A stretch of 64,000 nt of DNA. It comes from Narthecium ossifragum. Lineage: Eukaryota; Streptophyta; Magnoliopsida; Dioscoreales; Nartheciaceae. The notes beneath the pieces are model-generated. The model saw only the letters and a program-made list of their open reading frames with translations. It had not been told where the DNA came from and made no database searches. Made by a program: the position numbers and the translations under genes. The DNA lies in assembly GCA_963920575.1 (NCBI GenBank), contig OY986975.1, positions 20,739,897 to 20,803,896 on the forward strand. The letters are read 5' to 3'. Below are positions 11,027 to 22,176 of the stretch, in pieces. How positions within the stretch are numbered: position 1 is the stretch's first letter; each line of letters starts with the position of its first letter.

Positions 11027-12164
11027 GAGAGTTCATCATCATCATGTGTTTTAATTCTTGTGTGACAAAAGATTTAATTATTGGGATTTGGGAGGATATC
11101 ATGAAGAGATTTTTTATTTCTTAGATATTGCATACATCTCAAGCTTTTCGTGTATAAATTATCACACTAGTATTTATTTCTTGAATATTTCATTGAGATT
11201 TTCCAAAGATCAAGTATATAACTATCTATATAGTGGCTCTATCTACTTCAATCTTTCCCGATTTCTTGACACATATTCCACCCTTTTAAAATAAAATTCA
11301 CATCAGACCACCGACTCCCTCGTGACTTGACTTGCTCTGAGAAGCACAGTACACGATCAAAAGTTGAAGCCCTCCATTGGTCAACGACTAAGCCTATTAT
11401 AGCGGCGTAAAGATCTGGGTACATGGTAAATATCCTTATTCATATACCATTGTTTTCTTTCCCATCTCATTCATCTATGTTCTCCTTGTATCTCACTTCT
11501 TTCCATCTCTGTGATTAATTAGTCCTATGTGAGATCTGCAGTAACGCAATACTTGTTCATTAATTCCATTGCATATACTAGTTCATCAATTCTTGTTCAT
11601 GATTTTGGTTTGATCACTTAGGATTCGATGTATATTATGGTGTCACAACTTTATAAAATTAGTAATTCTGAGTCTATGTAGTGTAGTTGGGGTTCTTGAA
11701 CCTGCTTCTCTTGTTTCTTTTTTAAAAATTGAACCAATTCAAGAATCTAAATTTAAAAAGAGGAAACATGTTTCTCGTGTATTGGTAACCTAGCGTGTCC
11801 TTCAAGATAGTTAGATAACGCAAACAACTCCAAAAGAACCAATTGCGTGTCCATCGAATCTTTTGATACAAGTTGTAGCTTCCAAACCACTACCTCTCCA
11901 TTGACCAAACTCGATGTCTCCTCCCATTTGCTGAATACCATTCTTTTATTTCAATATGAACATTCGATCGAGGAAGAAGGAGAAGATCATGATCATGATG
12001 ATGTTTTCCTCTATGTTTTCCCATTCCAATAAACTACACAATAGTCAGAAATCTAGCTCGAAAATTGCAAATTACTGATACCAACTAAACTTAGAATGCA
12101 TGTATGAAAAAGGAAAAACTCAGCAGCTAGAAAAAGAAAGAGAAAAGCATGCATGCATGCATGA
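11027..12164. other. Intergenic between the dsRBD gene and the first DMP gene
   Basis: Contains the 3' flank of the dsRBD gene and then AT-rich DNA. A region open on both strands at 11753-12032 includes a minus-strand peptide of about 60 residues that I cannot place in any family. No mobile element ends are seen. Confidence 0.45.
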
Positions 12165-12878
12165 TCAAGAAGATGGTTGCTCGTCACGATTGGCCGAGAC
12201 GGGATAGCCGATGCCGTGCCTTCTGGTGGGGAACACCATGAACAGGAGGCTGGAGATGGCGCCGACGCCGAGGGGGACGATGTCCAGCACCTCCTCCGTC
12301 TCGTGCTGCGGATGCGGGTAGAAGCACTTCACCACATTCCGGTCGCGCAGCGCCACCGACGCGAACACCAGCACCGACAGCACCGCGTGCACCACGTCGA
12401 TGGCCCTCAGCCTGTACCTGCTGATGTCCTTGATGGGCGGCGGCGCGTCGGCCGGGCAGTCAAAGAGCCAGAGGCCGCGCGGGGTGGCCATGCCGTAGTA
12501 GATGGTGCCGTCGGCGCAGCGGATGCTGTCGGTGAAGCAGGCGAGGAAGCAGGAGGCGGCCAGGAGGAGTAGGATGACCAGGGTGGAGGCGCGGGTCACG
12601 CTGTCGCAGGCGCCGTTGTTGGTGAAGACCGGCGTGAGCATCTGGAAGGCGAGGAGGGTTCCGGTGGGGAGGAGGTTGGCAAGCGAGGCTGTGCTGGCGA
12701 AGGCCTGCGAGAGGGCCTGCTGCGGAGGGCTGCGCCGTGGCTGTGATGGCGGAGGAGGACGTGTCGGTGTCGCCGCCGCAGGCTGCGGTGGTCGTCGTTG
12801 CTGGTCTACGACGTCGCCGTCGGATCCTTGGATGGTGGGGTTTTGGGTGGGGGTTTTGGATTTGGTTCTGAGAGACAT
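12165..12878 (-). CDS. DUF679 domain membrane protein (DMP), copy 1
   Basis: A single-exon 237-residue protein. Residues 1-60 are polar and Pro-rich (RPPPPSQPRRSPPQQ). Four membrane segments follow at about 68-85 (LLPTGTLLAFQMLTPVFT), 99-115 (VILLLLAASCFLACF), 159-177 (VVHAVLSVLVFASVAL) and 201-217 (VPLGVGAISSLLFMVFP). The DMP signatures are all present: LLPTGTLLAFQ, FTNNGACD, DSIRCADGTIYYGMAT, YRLRAIDVVHAVLSV and the C-terminal FPTRRHGIGYP. DMPs are plant-specific four-helix membrane proteins; members act in ER and tonoplast remodelling during senescence, and DMP8/DMP9 in gamete fusion. This copy's exact subgroup is not resolved. Its closest relative in the window is the gene at 14038-14826. 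Confidence 0.93.
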   Translation of the reverse strand: MSLRTKSKTPTQNPTIQGSDGDVVDQQRRPPQPAAATPTRPPPPSQPRRSPPQQALSQAFASTASLANLLPTGTLLAFQMLTPVFTNNGACDSVTRASTLVILLLLAASCFLACFTDSIRCADGTIYYGMATPRGLWLFDCPADAPPPIKDISRYRLRAIDVVHAVLSVLVFASVALRDRNVVKCFYPHPQHETEEVLDIVPLGVGAISSLLFMVFPTRRHGIGYPVSANRDEQPSS

Positions 12879-14037
12879 GGTGATCAGAGGAATGGATGAG
12901 CAAAACGTACTCTTGAGAGGATGAAGAGAGACTTGATGAGAAGACTTTTTATAAATGAGAGGAGTTTGTCTTGGCTTCTACGGAGATGGTTGTTTGCGGT
13001 CTTGCCTTTGTGACGTTTCTTAATCATGTGGTGGTTTTTTAGTTTATTGTCTAGTTTTAAGACGTGAAGTCATTGACTCTGTTATGTCTATCTATATCTA
13101 TCTATCTCTACATGTGAACACCTCGACATGGCCTTCAACTTCAATTGTTTGCTATAAAATAACGACAGGCGAGACGCGGTGTGCGTTCGTTCAACATTTG
13201 AGTGACATTTTTTTTTGGTGGTTCCTGTATGGTCACATAATTCTGAACACTACTACATATCATTACTCTTGGGGATATACCAAGCGTGGAAGTCAGTTTC
13301 ATACTGGGCAAGAAAGATAATAAGTTCAATCCAAGTTTTGTATTATTTGATTTTGTTTCTTGCTATGTGAATATGATGGCTTCAATTATCCTAGTGTGTT
13401 GGAAGGTTGTTTCCTCAAAAGACTACACTTGATTCTTGGTATATGAATGGGACATTAATTTTTTAAAACACGTTTTTAAGCTTTCAAAATTTCAAATCGT
13501 CCAACCTAATTCAATTAATGGATGAGAAAATATTTCGGTGGTGGGAGATCAGCTTGGTAACATATCAGTTTGAATTAATTGAAAAGTTATCAGTGGGAAC
13601 TTAATTAATATATACCAGGTTAGGGGTTAGCTTGTGCCAATCAATAATGACACGTAATCAACAAAGCTCCTATTGAATATTTCCTCCATGGATGCTAGAT
13701 GATTCCGACGTCATTGATGACATCACTACGATCACCCACCCACAAGAAAGAAAGGGTGATAAAAAAAATGGATTAAAAACAATCACAAGAACACAAAATA
13801 TAAAACTTCCATAAATTCTGAAGAGAAATAATTATAGATCCTCACGAAGACATGTAAATAACTAGATATATATCATGCAAGAAAAAGAAATAATTCATAA
13901 GAATATAGAAATTAACCGTATATATGACTCAAATCCTCTTCCGCAAAATTATTTACATCTGAATGAATCAATGAATGTTAGTTATATCAAATTAATGAGT
14001 GTTAATATTTACACACAATATCTACAACAAATGGGAA
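12879..14037. other. Intergenic between DMP copies 1 and 2
   Basis: Holds the promoter of DMP copy 1 and the 3' flank of DMP copy 2. The rest is AT-rich and has no recognisable coding sequence or element ends. Confidence 0.5.
12946..12955 (-). promoter_or_regulatory. TATA box of DMP copy 1
   Basis: Read on the minus strand, TTTATAAAAA lies about 70 bp upstream of the ATG at 12878, leaving room for a leader of about 40 nt. Confidence 0.55.
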
Positions 14038-14826
14038 TCACCCATGGCCGTCGGTCACCGGATAACCGATGCCATGGCGCCTCGTCGGAAAGACGACGAA
14101 CAGCAAGCTGCAAATTAGTCCGACGCCGAGCGGAAGCACGTCGAGAACCTCCTGCGTCTCCACCTCCGGATGTGGGTACAAACAAGTCACCACATTCTTA
14201 TCTCGCAGCGCCACTGATGCGAACACCAGCACGGACAGCACTGCATGGATGAAATCTATGAATCTTAGCCTGTACTTAACGAGATCCGGGGGCTCGTCGG
14301 ACGCTGACGGAGATGGGTAGTCGAAGAGCCACATGCCATGCAAGGTGGCGAGGCCGTAGTAGAGGATGCCGTCCGGCGAGCGGAAGCTGTCTGTTAAGCA
14401 TGCGAGGAAGCAGGAGGCGGCGAGGAGGAGGAGGAGGGCCTGCGTTAGCGACCGCGTGACGGAGTCGCAGGAGCCATTGTTGGTGAAGACCGGGGTGAGG
14501 AGCTGGAAGGCGAGGAGGGTGCCCGAGGGGAGGAGTCTGGCGAGGGTGGCGGTGCTGGCTAGTGTGTTCGCCACGGCGCGGCCGGAACGGTTTCGCCGGA
14601 GAGGTCTTGGCGGTTCTTCTGCCCGAGCAACGTCTTCAGCTCGAGGAGGCGGCGGTTCTTCTGGTGGTTCTTCTGCCTGAGGAATGTCTTCAGCTCGAGG
14701 AGGCGGTGGTTCCTTCGGTGGTTCTTCTGCCTGGCGAATGTGTTCGGCTTGAGGAGGCGGCGGCGACGCCGGCGGCGGTTGTTGTTTGATTTTTCTGGAT
14801 CTGGTGGATCTCTCTCTTACAGGCAT
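14038..14826 (-). CDS. DUF679 domain membrane protein (DMP), copy 2, with Pro-rich N-terminal repeats
   Basis: A 262-residue intronless protein, paralogous to copy 1 and in the same orientation 1.2 kb away: LLPSGTLLAFQLLTPVFTNN, LLLLLAASCFLACLTDSFR, VLSVLVFASVALRDKNVV and FPTRRHGIGYPVTDG match almost residue for residue. Four membrane segments lie in the C-terminal 170 residues. Residues 22-75 differ from copy 1: three degenerate repeats of about 18 residues of the type PPPPRAEDIPQAEEPPEE, acidic and Pro-rich, probably cytosolic. At DNA level this is a minisatellite in the coding sequence (14600-14760). The arrangement indicates tandem duplication followed by repeat expansion in the tail. Confidence 0.92.
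   Translation of the reverse strand: MPVRERSTRSRKIKQQPPPASPPPPQAEHIRQAEEPPKEPPPPRAEDIPQAEEPPEEPPPPRAEDVARAEEPPRPLRRNRSGRAVANTLASTATLARLLPSGTLLAFQLLTPVFTNNGSCDSVTRSLTQALLLLLAASCFLACLTDSFRSPDGILYYGLATLHGMWLFDYPSPSASDEPPDLVKYRLRFIDFIHAVLSVLVFASVALRDKNVVTCLYPHPEVETQEVLDVLPLGVGLICSLLFVVFPTRRHGIGYPVTDGHG
14600..14760 (-). repeat. Coding minisatellite in DMP copy 2
   Basis: Three imperfect units of about 54 bp, each with GAGGAGGCGG, GTTCTTCTG and TCTTCAGCTCGAG or variants, encode the PPPPRAED repeats. Because 54 is a multiple of three, unit gain or loss keeps the frame. Confidence 0.75.
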
Positions 14827-16042
14827 CCTTGTCGATCTGGTGATGTTCTTGCCGAATTAACGATATGATTGGTGCTGATTTGTTCCTTATATTAGTGGTT
14901 CTTTAGATTTACTTTGCTTGCACGTAGATGTGTTTCTAAACGTTAGACCATGAATTGGTTCCGTCTAAAGTTTCTATTGAGATAAAAGCTAGCTAGTTTT
15001 GTGGAACTTTGGGACAAAGTTTTGGATGAAACCTCATTGATTCCGTTCCGTGTGACTAAGCCTTGGAAGCTACATGTGAGACTAAACAAACGCCATCGCC
15101 GCGTTTATCTTGACTCAATAGAGATGATGTCTGACATATGTATAGTTAAGATGCAAGGCTTGAGAAGGGGAAAGAGTTGAGAAGCAATCAGCAAATTAAG
15201 TGAACAAAAAAGCTAGTAGATTCAAGGAAGCTAGGAAGAAGATTTGGGTGATCATTACTACTCTTCAAAGAAAGGTGGCAGAGTACTCTGTTTGTTGCCG
15301 TCCAATTAGCACCCTTAATTTGCACGTTTATCGTATGGTTTCAGGTTTGGAGTGTGGCATGTGAATAAGATGGGATCATCACTTGGTCATCAACATTGGA
15401 GACTCAAACTAGCATGCTATGGATGGATAACTATAATTCACTGATATACACAAGAAAGAAAGTTGAGAGTACTTGGCGTTCCAACTCCCTAAGAAAAGTT
15501 GGTGGAACGAGTCTGAGGCAGGACCCCGAGGGTTGCCGGTTGTGAAAGGAACGCGGTTTTGCATGCGCTCAAGCGAGGTCAGGTGTTTTCCATAGGATCT
15601 TGATGCAAACTTTTGCATCTTTTTTTTTATTAGTTGAGCTATAAAGCCGGGTAATCTAAGAAACAAATACAACAAGAACAAAGTCTCAAACTTTTGCATC
15701 TAAACTTGCATGAATCAGTTACATCACCGCGGAAAAATATTAGAACCTCCTATGATATCATGAGAGAATCCTAATCAGGCCAGTAGATCGAACAAAAACA
15801 CTTCACTTGCCAAAGGAAAACTGAAAAAGATCCACGTACATATTCTCTATTGCAAATATGCCCTTCTGTATAACTGCTGGTCTGTTATTTCAATTTTGAC
15901 TTGGTCAATGGTCAGCCCTGTCGCATGAAACTCCATATCCACCATTCAAAAATCCGAACATCAGTTGGTTTCATCTGCACTGTGCTAATCATCGACCAAG
16001 TGAAATCGGACAAATTAAAAAAACATTGTAGCATGAGGGTAT
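14827..16042. other. Intergenic between DMP copy 2 and the MULE; no gene seen
   Basis: The promoter side of DMP copy 2 followed by unremarkable sequence. No domain-bearing frame was recognised. The right end abuts the target-site duplication of the Mutator-like element at 16043. Confidence 0.5.
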
Positions 16043-16051
16043 ACATGTATA
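16043..16051. repeat. Left target-site duplication of the MULE
   Basis: ACATGTATA here is repeated exactly at 21158-21166, immediately outside the other end of the element. Nine base pairs is the usual Mutator duplication length. Confidence 0.75.
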
Positions 16052-16485
16052 GGGGAATTTTCAGGGTAAAACTAGTTTTATAAGTCCTTACATCAAACTC
16101 CAATCGTGACCGTCCGATCCGATCGGACGGTCACGATCAAAAGCATGGCCATTAGGTATAACCTGCTTCGGAGCCGGCATTCCTCCTCTCCTCCAACGTC
16201 CCGGCATTCCTCCTCTCCTCCGGAGCGCCGGTCCCGGCATCCCCCCTCCATCGTCCTGGCATCCCTCCTCCAGCGTCCCGCGACCATCTCTCCCCGTCCT
16301 CCCGTGCCCTAGAGCGTGCGCTCGCGACCCATCTCTCCCCGTCCTCCCGTGCCCTAGAGCGTGCGTCGTTGCCGCATCCTCCCGTGCCCTAGAGATCGCC
16401 TCCGCCTCGCCACCGCCGCCTCGCCCCGTCCTCCCGTGCCCTAGACGTCACCCCCAAGCCCCAGCTCGCCACCCCGAGCTTCTTC
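16052..16485 (+). repeat. Left TIR of the MULE
   Basis: GC-rich beyond the first 140 bp, and itself made of short direct repeats (CCGGCATTCCTCCTCTCCTC and CCGTCCTCCCGTGCCCTAGA occur two or more times). Around 16105-16138 there is a palindrome, CGTGACCGTCCGATC with its reverse complement. Confidence 0.85.
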
Positions 16486-19205
16486 GCCATCTCCATCCTA
16501 TCGCCCCCAAGCTTCTTCACCACGGCCGCCCCCCGTCCACCCTCGCAACTCCTGCCATCTCCAACGACTTAGTACTCCTATCCCGATCCCCATCGCTACC
16601 GCCCCTATTCCGTCGATCTCCACCACCCCCTCTCAGCACTGCCCATCTCAATCTCATCTCCACCTCAACCCATCATCTCCTTCCCTCCACCTTCGACATC
16701 ACCCCCCATGCCAGCAGCCGCTGCCAGCACCCCCATCACACAGCACCCTACCCCAAGCTTTTTCGCCATCGCAGCTCCTCCAACCTCGACCAGCGACTCC
16801 ACGTCGTCACCGTCGCTACCCAAGGTCGCCATCGTCTCCAGCAGCCTCCCACGACCCCATGCACCGCTTCTCCGCCGACCAACGACGCCCAACCCCCGCG
16901 ACCGGCCAGCCCCCAACCACCGCCTTCGAAGCCACCCGCTACCTCCCATCACAAGATTCGTAGTCCCCATCCTCGTCACGGCCCTCTTCAAGACTCCTGA
17001 TATGGACAACCCCCGTCGCCCAACCCCCGCAGTTCTGGATTCCTGTCACCATAGTAAATTTTGAGAGCGCTCTTAGCTTTTGGATATGAAAAGCGTCAAA
17101 TACTTTGCTATACATGAACTGATATGGACATTCTGATTTTTGGATTATGCAATTTGTTGGATCGTTCTTTTCTAGATTTTTTTGCAATACATGTCAAGAC
17201 ATGGAAGGGTTATCTGAGTTTAAATATGCTCCTTTCTCTTTTGAAATAGTGCGGCACTTCATCATGGAGTGAATGTTCTTGCATTAATACAGAAGTTTGT
17301 TAATTGTATGAAGCTTGTAGCTTTCTCTTGCTTTTGACTGCAAAGCAATGATACCATAACACAGACATGTACATAATGATTGCAATGCATGCTTTCCTTG
17401 ATTGTCGACAATTTATTGACTACAAAGCAATTTTTACTTGTCTTCAACTTTGAGCAAATGATGCACCATGACTCATTTTGCAGCAGGTGGAGGTCCCTGT
17501 CATTTCTTCAGTCTCTTCCTCATTTTGTTCAACATTTTTGTTTTCTTGTGTATTCATAGCTTAGCTTTGAAGCATAATTTGTCTGTAATTGATTTAGGAA
17601 AGAAAGAGAACTCTGAATGGAGATCTTTGTGGCAAAAAGAAGGAAAGAAAATTAAGATGTATTATCTTTAGGTTTGATTTTTGTTGTGGCACATTGTATC
17701 TTTACTTTTTGGATCTTTAATGGATTGTGGCATCAAGTTGCTTTAAAACTGCAATCCTTCTTTTTTATGATTTTTGATTGGCTATTTTGGCCCAAGCATC
17801 CTTCTATGCCTATTAAATTTGTGGAGATTGACAATTTATTTGTCTTCGCGTGAATTCTCAGGATGATGTGGGAATTTCTTTTATCAACCATGCTTCTGCA
17901 TTGGCATTTGGAGTTTCTGGGATCATAAGTGTATATACCACATGTTTGTATTAGCCCTTCTTGATGAAAACATAGCAAGGGCGGAAAGAAGCATAAAGAA
18001 GCAGCAAAGTTTTTGTTGTATTACCCAAAGATGTATATTGTTGTCCGATTAAAACAGAAAAACTATGAATGTGTTGCATTTTTTGTGTAACTTTATGATT
18101 TTGTAACCAACTGTATGATTTATGTATGCAAGTTTTTGGTGAAACTGAATGCTTTCCCTTCCCAGAGAATTGCAAGAATTTTTTATCCAATGTTATAAAT
18201 TTGTTGTGGCAATAATATGGAACACAAATGTACATGCATCTATGCTTTATACAAAATTTCACAAGTTACATATATTGTCATAGAAGTCTTCTGCAAAAGC
18301 TTACATAGTCCGTGATGATGAAAAGTATGATTGTAACAAGAATAAGTATCATGTGTCACCTATCAGACAATATGGTTTACATTGTTTTCCATGGATATAG
18401 TAATGAAAGACAGTTTTATTGTCCAATGCAAACTACATATAGCTCAGAGAGCGTATATGAAGTTAATGCGGCTTTACAGGCCAAATACTTCCAATTAAAT
18501 CTTAATCAATAGAACCAACCAAGGAAGCTTATCACACACAAAACCTTTCCTTGAATGTGATAACATCAGAAGTTACACTTCTATTCTGTGCTATCTCCAA
18601 GTTCTTCCACATAAGAGTAAGTTGCCTGAATCTATTCTATGCCTCTACATATACATCTCAGAGAGAAGATTGTCGTCACACTGAAGATCCATATAGTCTT
18701 CCACAGCTTGTTACTTGCACAGCCTGCTGCTTCTCCAAAAAGGCTGCTGCTTTAGAGCTACTTGCACAGCCCGCTGCTTCTCCAAAAAGGTTGCTTCTAA
18801 TTTCTCTGGGTATGTCAGAATAGCTACCACCATCTTCAGGGTTCCAATTCATGGGGCTGCTTGAACTGAGTTTATTGTTACTGCATGCAACACTCGCTTC
18901 CTGGAAAGCAATATCGCAAGATAGTGGCTGTTAAGATCAAATCCCTGAGAAAAAAAAAAGCCATGACCATTACCACCAAGTCCATGCAACTTAATAGTAT
19001 TGATACATAGCTGACTAATAGTGACCTTGAGTCCCATTGCACTGATATTACCATTGATCTTCTAGCAGGAGGCAATTCAGAGAATCTAGCATACTAAAAT
19101 CAAGAAAAGTTCAGCCTGAAAAACTATATAACAATGGGAGTCACGCAATTAGATTTCATACCAAACCAAACAAGTATCATTATAAACAGTCACAAAAGAA
19201 GCTAA

Positions 19206-20466
19206 TCACTCAATTGAAATCCACAAAGTCAGTAGAAAATGTTTCCTACTTGGGGTGCACAACTCATGATTATATTCTTCCACAAACTTTTCCACAATAT
19301 AATGTCTTGTAAGCATATCTAACTTAAATCGCACCATAGCCTTACAATCAGTCTTTGCCGTGCCACATTTTCTAACCGTTGATTTATCTTCCCACTTGCC
19401 ATACTTGTAGTAAACCAAGATCCTTTGGCTCACCACTCTTTCATCAGTGCCCTTCACATTTTGATATTTTATTGTCTGTCTAGTAAAATCAAATCCGGCA
19501 GCACATGCATATTTTCTATTAAAGCTTTCACACTCATCCAATGTCTTAAAAGGCATACCAATGGTTGGTATTAATTTAGAATCCACCTTTGGCACACCCT
19601 TATAAACAGTAGCACTCTGGCTGCTATCATCAAGCTCCCTTGACACATGATGTGTTGTTTCACTGTCAACTTGGGAACTACGGCAAAAAGAATTAATAAT
19701 GCATCCATGTATTGGAAAGAAGTAATAATGCAAGAGAATGACTTAATATCCATGTATTAAAATTTGCTAAAGAGAATGACTTAATAATGCAAAAGAATTA
19801 ATAATTCATAGTTCTATTCAACTTGATATACATCCATGTATTAAAATTTGCATAGAGAATGACTTAATATCCATGCAATGTGTTGGTGGGAATAATTTTG
19901 CAAAATCTTGAGGAAGCAATTCTGAATTAATTGTTTTTCTGAAATAATCAGTCTAACCTTTATACACACTTGACGAAGCAAATCTTAAAATCTTGAGGAA
20001 GCATATCTGAATTAATATACACACTTGTTTTTCAGAATGCATATTTCCAAATCAATGGCATAGAAAAAAATCTATTTTCAGTATGACCATTTTGATATGG
20101 TAAAAAAATGCAGAGTTATAAGAACATTTCTAGAATGCATAATCAGACAAACCTTTATGGCATAATCATTCATAACCTTTAAGAAATTTCAAGAATGCAA
20201 AATCAATTTTCGATATGACCATTTTTAATGTTCAATCTCACCTCTTGTAGAGAGAAAAGCTTCGGATCTCTGGATCATCCACGGGGAGAGTAGCGCGCTC
20301 TAGTCGGAGCTGTGCATCATCCATGCCCTCCACCGAAGTCATGGGTTCAGCTAAAAAAAAGCAAATCAAAGACCAAGAATTTCCTCATAAACAGAAAAAC
20401 CAAGATGAACAATGAGTCAATACCATTAACGGAATTTCCCTGTGAAGAAGTCTTCTCCGACGACAT
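19206..20466 (-). CDS. FAR1 DNA-binding-domain-only protein carried by the MULE
   Basis: Three exons on the minus strand keep phase: 20466-20424, 20350-20242 and 19677-19206, encoding 207 residues. The N-terminus (MSSEKTSSQGNSVN...) has no known motif. From about residue 87 comes the FAR1 domain: IGMPFKTLDECESFNRKYACAAGFD, then RQTIKYQNVKG, a first Cys in RKCGTAKTDCKAMVRFKL, and YNHELCTPSRKHFL with the final Glu-His/Cys part of the zinc-binding WRKY-GCM1-like fold. The frame then ends in TLWISIE and a stop where FAR1/FHY3 proteins continue into the MULE transposase domain. FAR1/FHY3 factors derive from MULE transposases, so this gene keeps only the DNA-binding half. It could bind element ends or act as a dominant-negative; that is inference. 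Confidence 0.75.
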
Positions 20467-20769
20467 GGATCTTTGGGTTAAGGAGTTGTGGCGATCGTGA
20501 TGTTCGAGAAATCTGGCTTAGAGGCCATCTGGATCGCCGGTGGTCGTGGAAGCTCGAGGGAGGACGGGGCGATGGGAAGAAGCTCTGAGGTTGCGAAGAA
20601 GATCGAGCTCGAGGGCTGACGGGGCGAGGGAGGACGAGGAAGAAGCTCTGAGTTTGAGGAAGAGGTCGAGGGATGCCGGAGGAGAGGAGGAGGGATGCCG
20701 GGGCTCCGGAGGAGAGGAGGAGGAGAGGAGAGGATGCCGGGACGCTGGAGCGCCGTTGTCGAGTCGATG

Positions 20770-21157
20770 CGAATAAGCTCGGGGTGGCGAGCTGGGGCCT
20801 GGGGGCGACGTCTAGGGCGAGGGAGGACGGGGCGAGGCGGCGGTGGCGATCTCTAGGGCACGGGAGGATGCGGCAACGGCGCACGCTCTAGGGCACGGGA
20901 GGACGGGGAGAGATGGTCGCGGGACGCTGGAGGAGGGATGCCGGGACCGGCGCTCCGGAGGAGAGGAGGAGGGATGCCGGGGCTCCGGAGGAGAGGAGGA
21001 ATGCCGGGACGCTGGAGGAGAGGAGGAATGCCGGCTCCGAAGCAGGTTATACCTAATGGCCATGCTTTTGATCGTGACCGTCTGATCGGATCAGACGATC
21101 ACGATTGGAGTTTGATGTAAGGACTTATAAAACTAGTTTTACCCTGAAAATTCCCCT
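20770..21157 (-). repeat. Right TIR of the MULE
   Basis: Inverted copy of the left TIR, differing by substitutions (for example GATCGTCTGATC against GACCGTCCGATC) and by copy number of the CCGGCATTCC and GTGCCCTAGA sub-repeats. The promoter of the internal FAR1 gene would lie within or next to this TIR, as for genes in classical Mutator elements. Confidence 0.85.
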
Positions 21158-21166
21158 ACATGTATA
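21158..21166. repeat. Right target-site duplication of the MULE
   Basis: ACATGTATA, identical to 16043-16051. It runs into a (TA)n tract, so the exact length of the duplication is uncertain by one or two bases. Confidence 0.7.
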
Positions 21167-21206
21167 TATATATACTAGGTGGGTCCCATGACACATGACA
21201 CGAGTA

Positions 21207-21767
21207 GGGTGGCAATTCAGGTTCACAGGTCGGGTTCGGGTCGGTCGATACGATATCTCGACCCAAAGGTCAAACATGAACCCTACCAATTTAATAAACG
21301 GGTTAGATTTATCAACCCGAATCCGACCCATTTATAAACGGGTCAACTCGACCCGACCCGTTTAACCCGTTTATTAAACGGGTCGGGTCGGGTCGACCCG
21401 TTTAACAACAATCAAGCACTAAATTATCAACTAATTAATAAAATTAGTAAGCCATAAAATTACAACTTTTTCAATTATATATATTCAAACAATTCAACCT
21501 AAACAATAAACTCACAATTTGTTTTAATTTTTCTTGATGAGATGAGATCACATTCAAATTAACCTAAAAGTCTAAATGACATTAAAATTAAACGGGTTAA
21601 ACGAGTTGACCCGCCTAACCCGCAGGTCGACCCGACCCGACTCATTTATTCGCGGGTCGTAAATGGGTCGACCCGTTTATGACATGAATCCGATAACACC
21701 AAACCCAAACCCGTTTATTTTGGATCGGGTCGGGTTCGCGGGTCATGACCTAAATTGCCACCCCTGA
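21207..21767. mobile_element. hAT-like MITE rich in GGGTCGGGTCG motifs
   Basis: The ends are GGGTGGCAATTCAGGTTCA and, inverted, GGGTGGCAATTTAGGTCA. ACACGAGTA is repeated exactly at 21198-21206 and 21768-21776, giving an 8-9-bp target-site duplication as for hAT elements. The interior has many AAACGGGTCGGGTCGACCCG-type palindromic units near both ends and an AT-rich centre, with no coding capacity. A decayed relative lies at 59105-59290. Confidence 0.8.
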
Positions 21768-21776
21768 ACACGAGTA

Positions 21777-22176
21777 AGCACCCATCCCCACTACCCCTAA
21801 CCCATCACCTCCGCTGCCCCCTCTCCTCCCCAATCTATGACTCGACTGTCATGTGTCCCCCTTCTCTCTATGACTCAGCTGGCACGTGTGAGAGAATAAA
21901 TGAGTCAAATTGTGACTCATAAAACATAATCTTATATAATAAATGTAAAATCACCGATTTTCAAATAAACCTAAGCTGATGGAAGATTGAAGAGAATGAA
22001 TGTATATACTCACAGTATGAGCTATTTCTATATGTACATCTCAAATCATATCCCTCAACAAAGATCAACACATAGATCAATGTGAATGACCAATTTGATG
22101 TTAGTACCCAATTCCATCAATCTTGTTGAACAATGTATAGCAATCAAGCTTGCTAGAGCCTAGAGGTTTTAAACCT
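21777..22176. other. Intergenic, 3' flank of DMP copy 3
   Basis: AT-rich sequence after the MITE. The last part is likely the 3' UTR of the minus-strand DMP gene. Nothing else is recognised. Confidence 0.5.

Larger units (their letters stand above)
16052..21157. mobile_element. Mutator-like element (MULE) with long TIRs, about 5.1 kb
   Basis: The ends read inward GGGGAATTTTCAGGG on both sides. They continue as long inverted repeats of about 430 bp (16052-16485) and 385 bp (20770-21157) that share AAACTAGTTTTATAAGTCC, CCATTAGGTATAACCTGC, GGAGCCGGCATTCCTCCTC and GAGCGTGCG blocks, with small indels. A 9-bp direct repeat ACATGTATA flanks the element. Long TIRs plus a 9-bp TSD define Mutator-like elements. 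No MURA transposase is present; the cargo is a FAR1-domain gene on the minus strand (19206-20466) plus about 2.7 kb of sequence without recognised function. It sits between DMP copies 2 and 3. Confidence 0.85.

Noticed and set aside
12177..12924. Plus-strand frames of 130-147 residues across DMP copy 1
   Set aside because: They are shadows of the GC-rich minus-strand DMP gene, with Arg/Ala/Gly-biased composition.
16708..17064. Pro/Ser-rich 118-residue frame inside the MULE
   Set aside because: Low-complexity CCC-rich DNA next to the TIR; open on both strands and without domains.
21340..21420. GGGTCGGGTCGGGT runs as telomere-like repeat
   Set aside because: They are part of the MITE ends, pair with CGACCCG copies, and do not match the plant TTTAGGG repeat.
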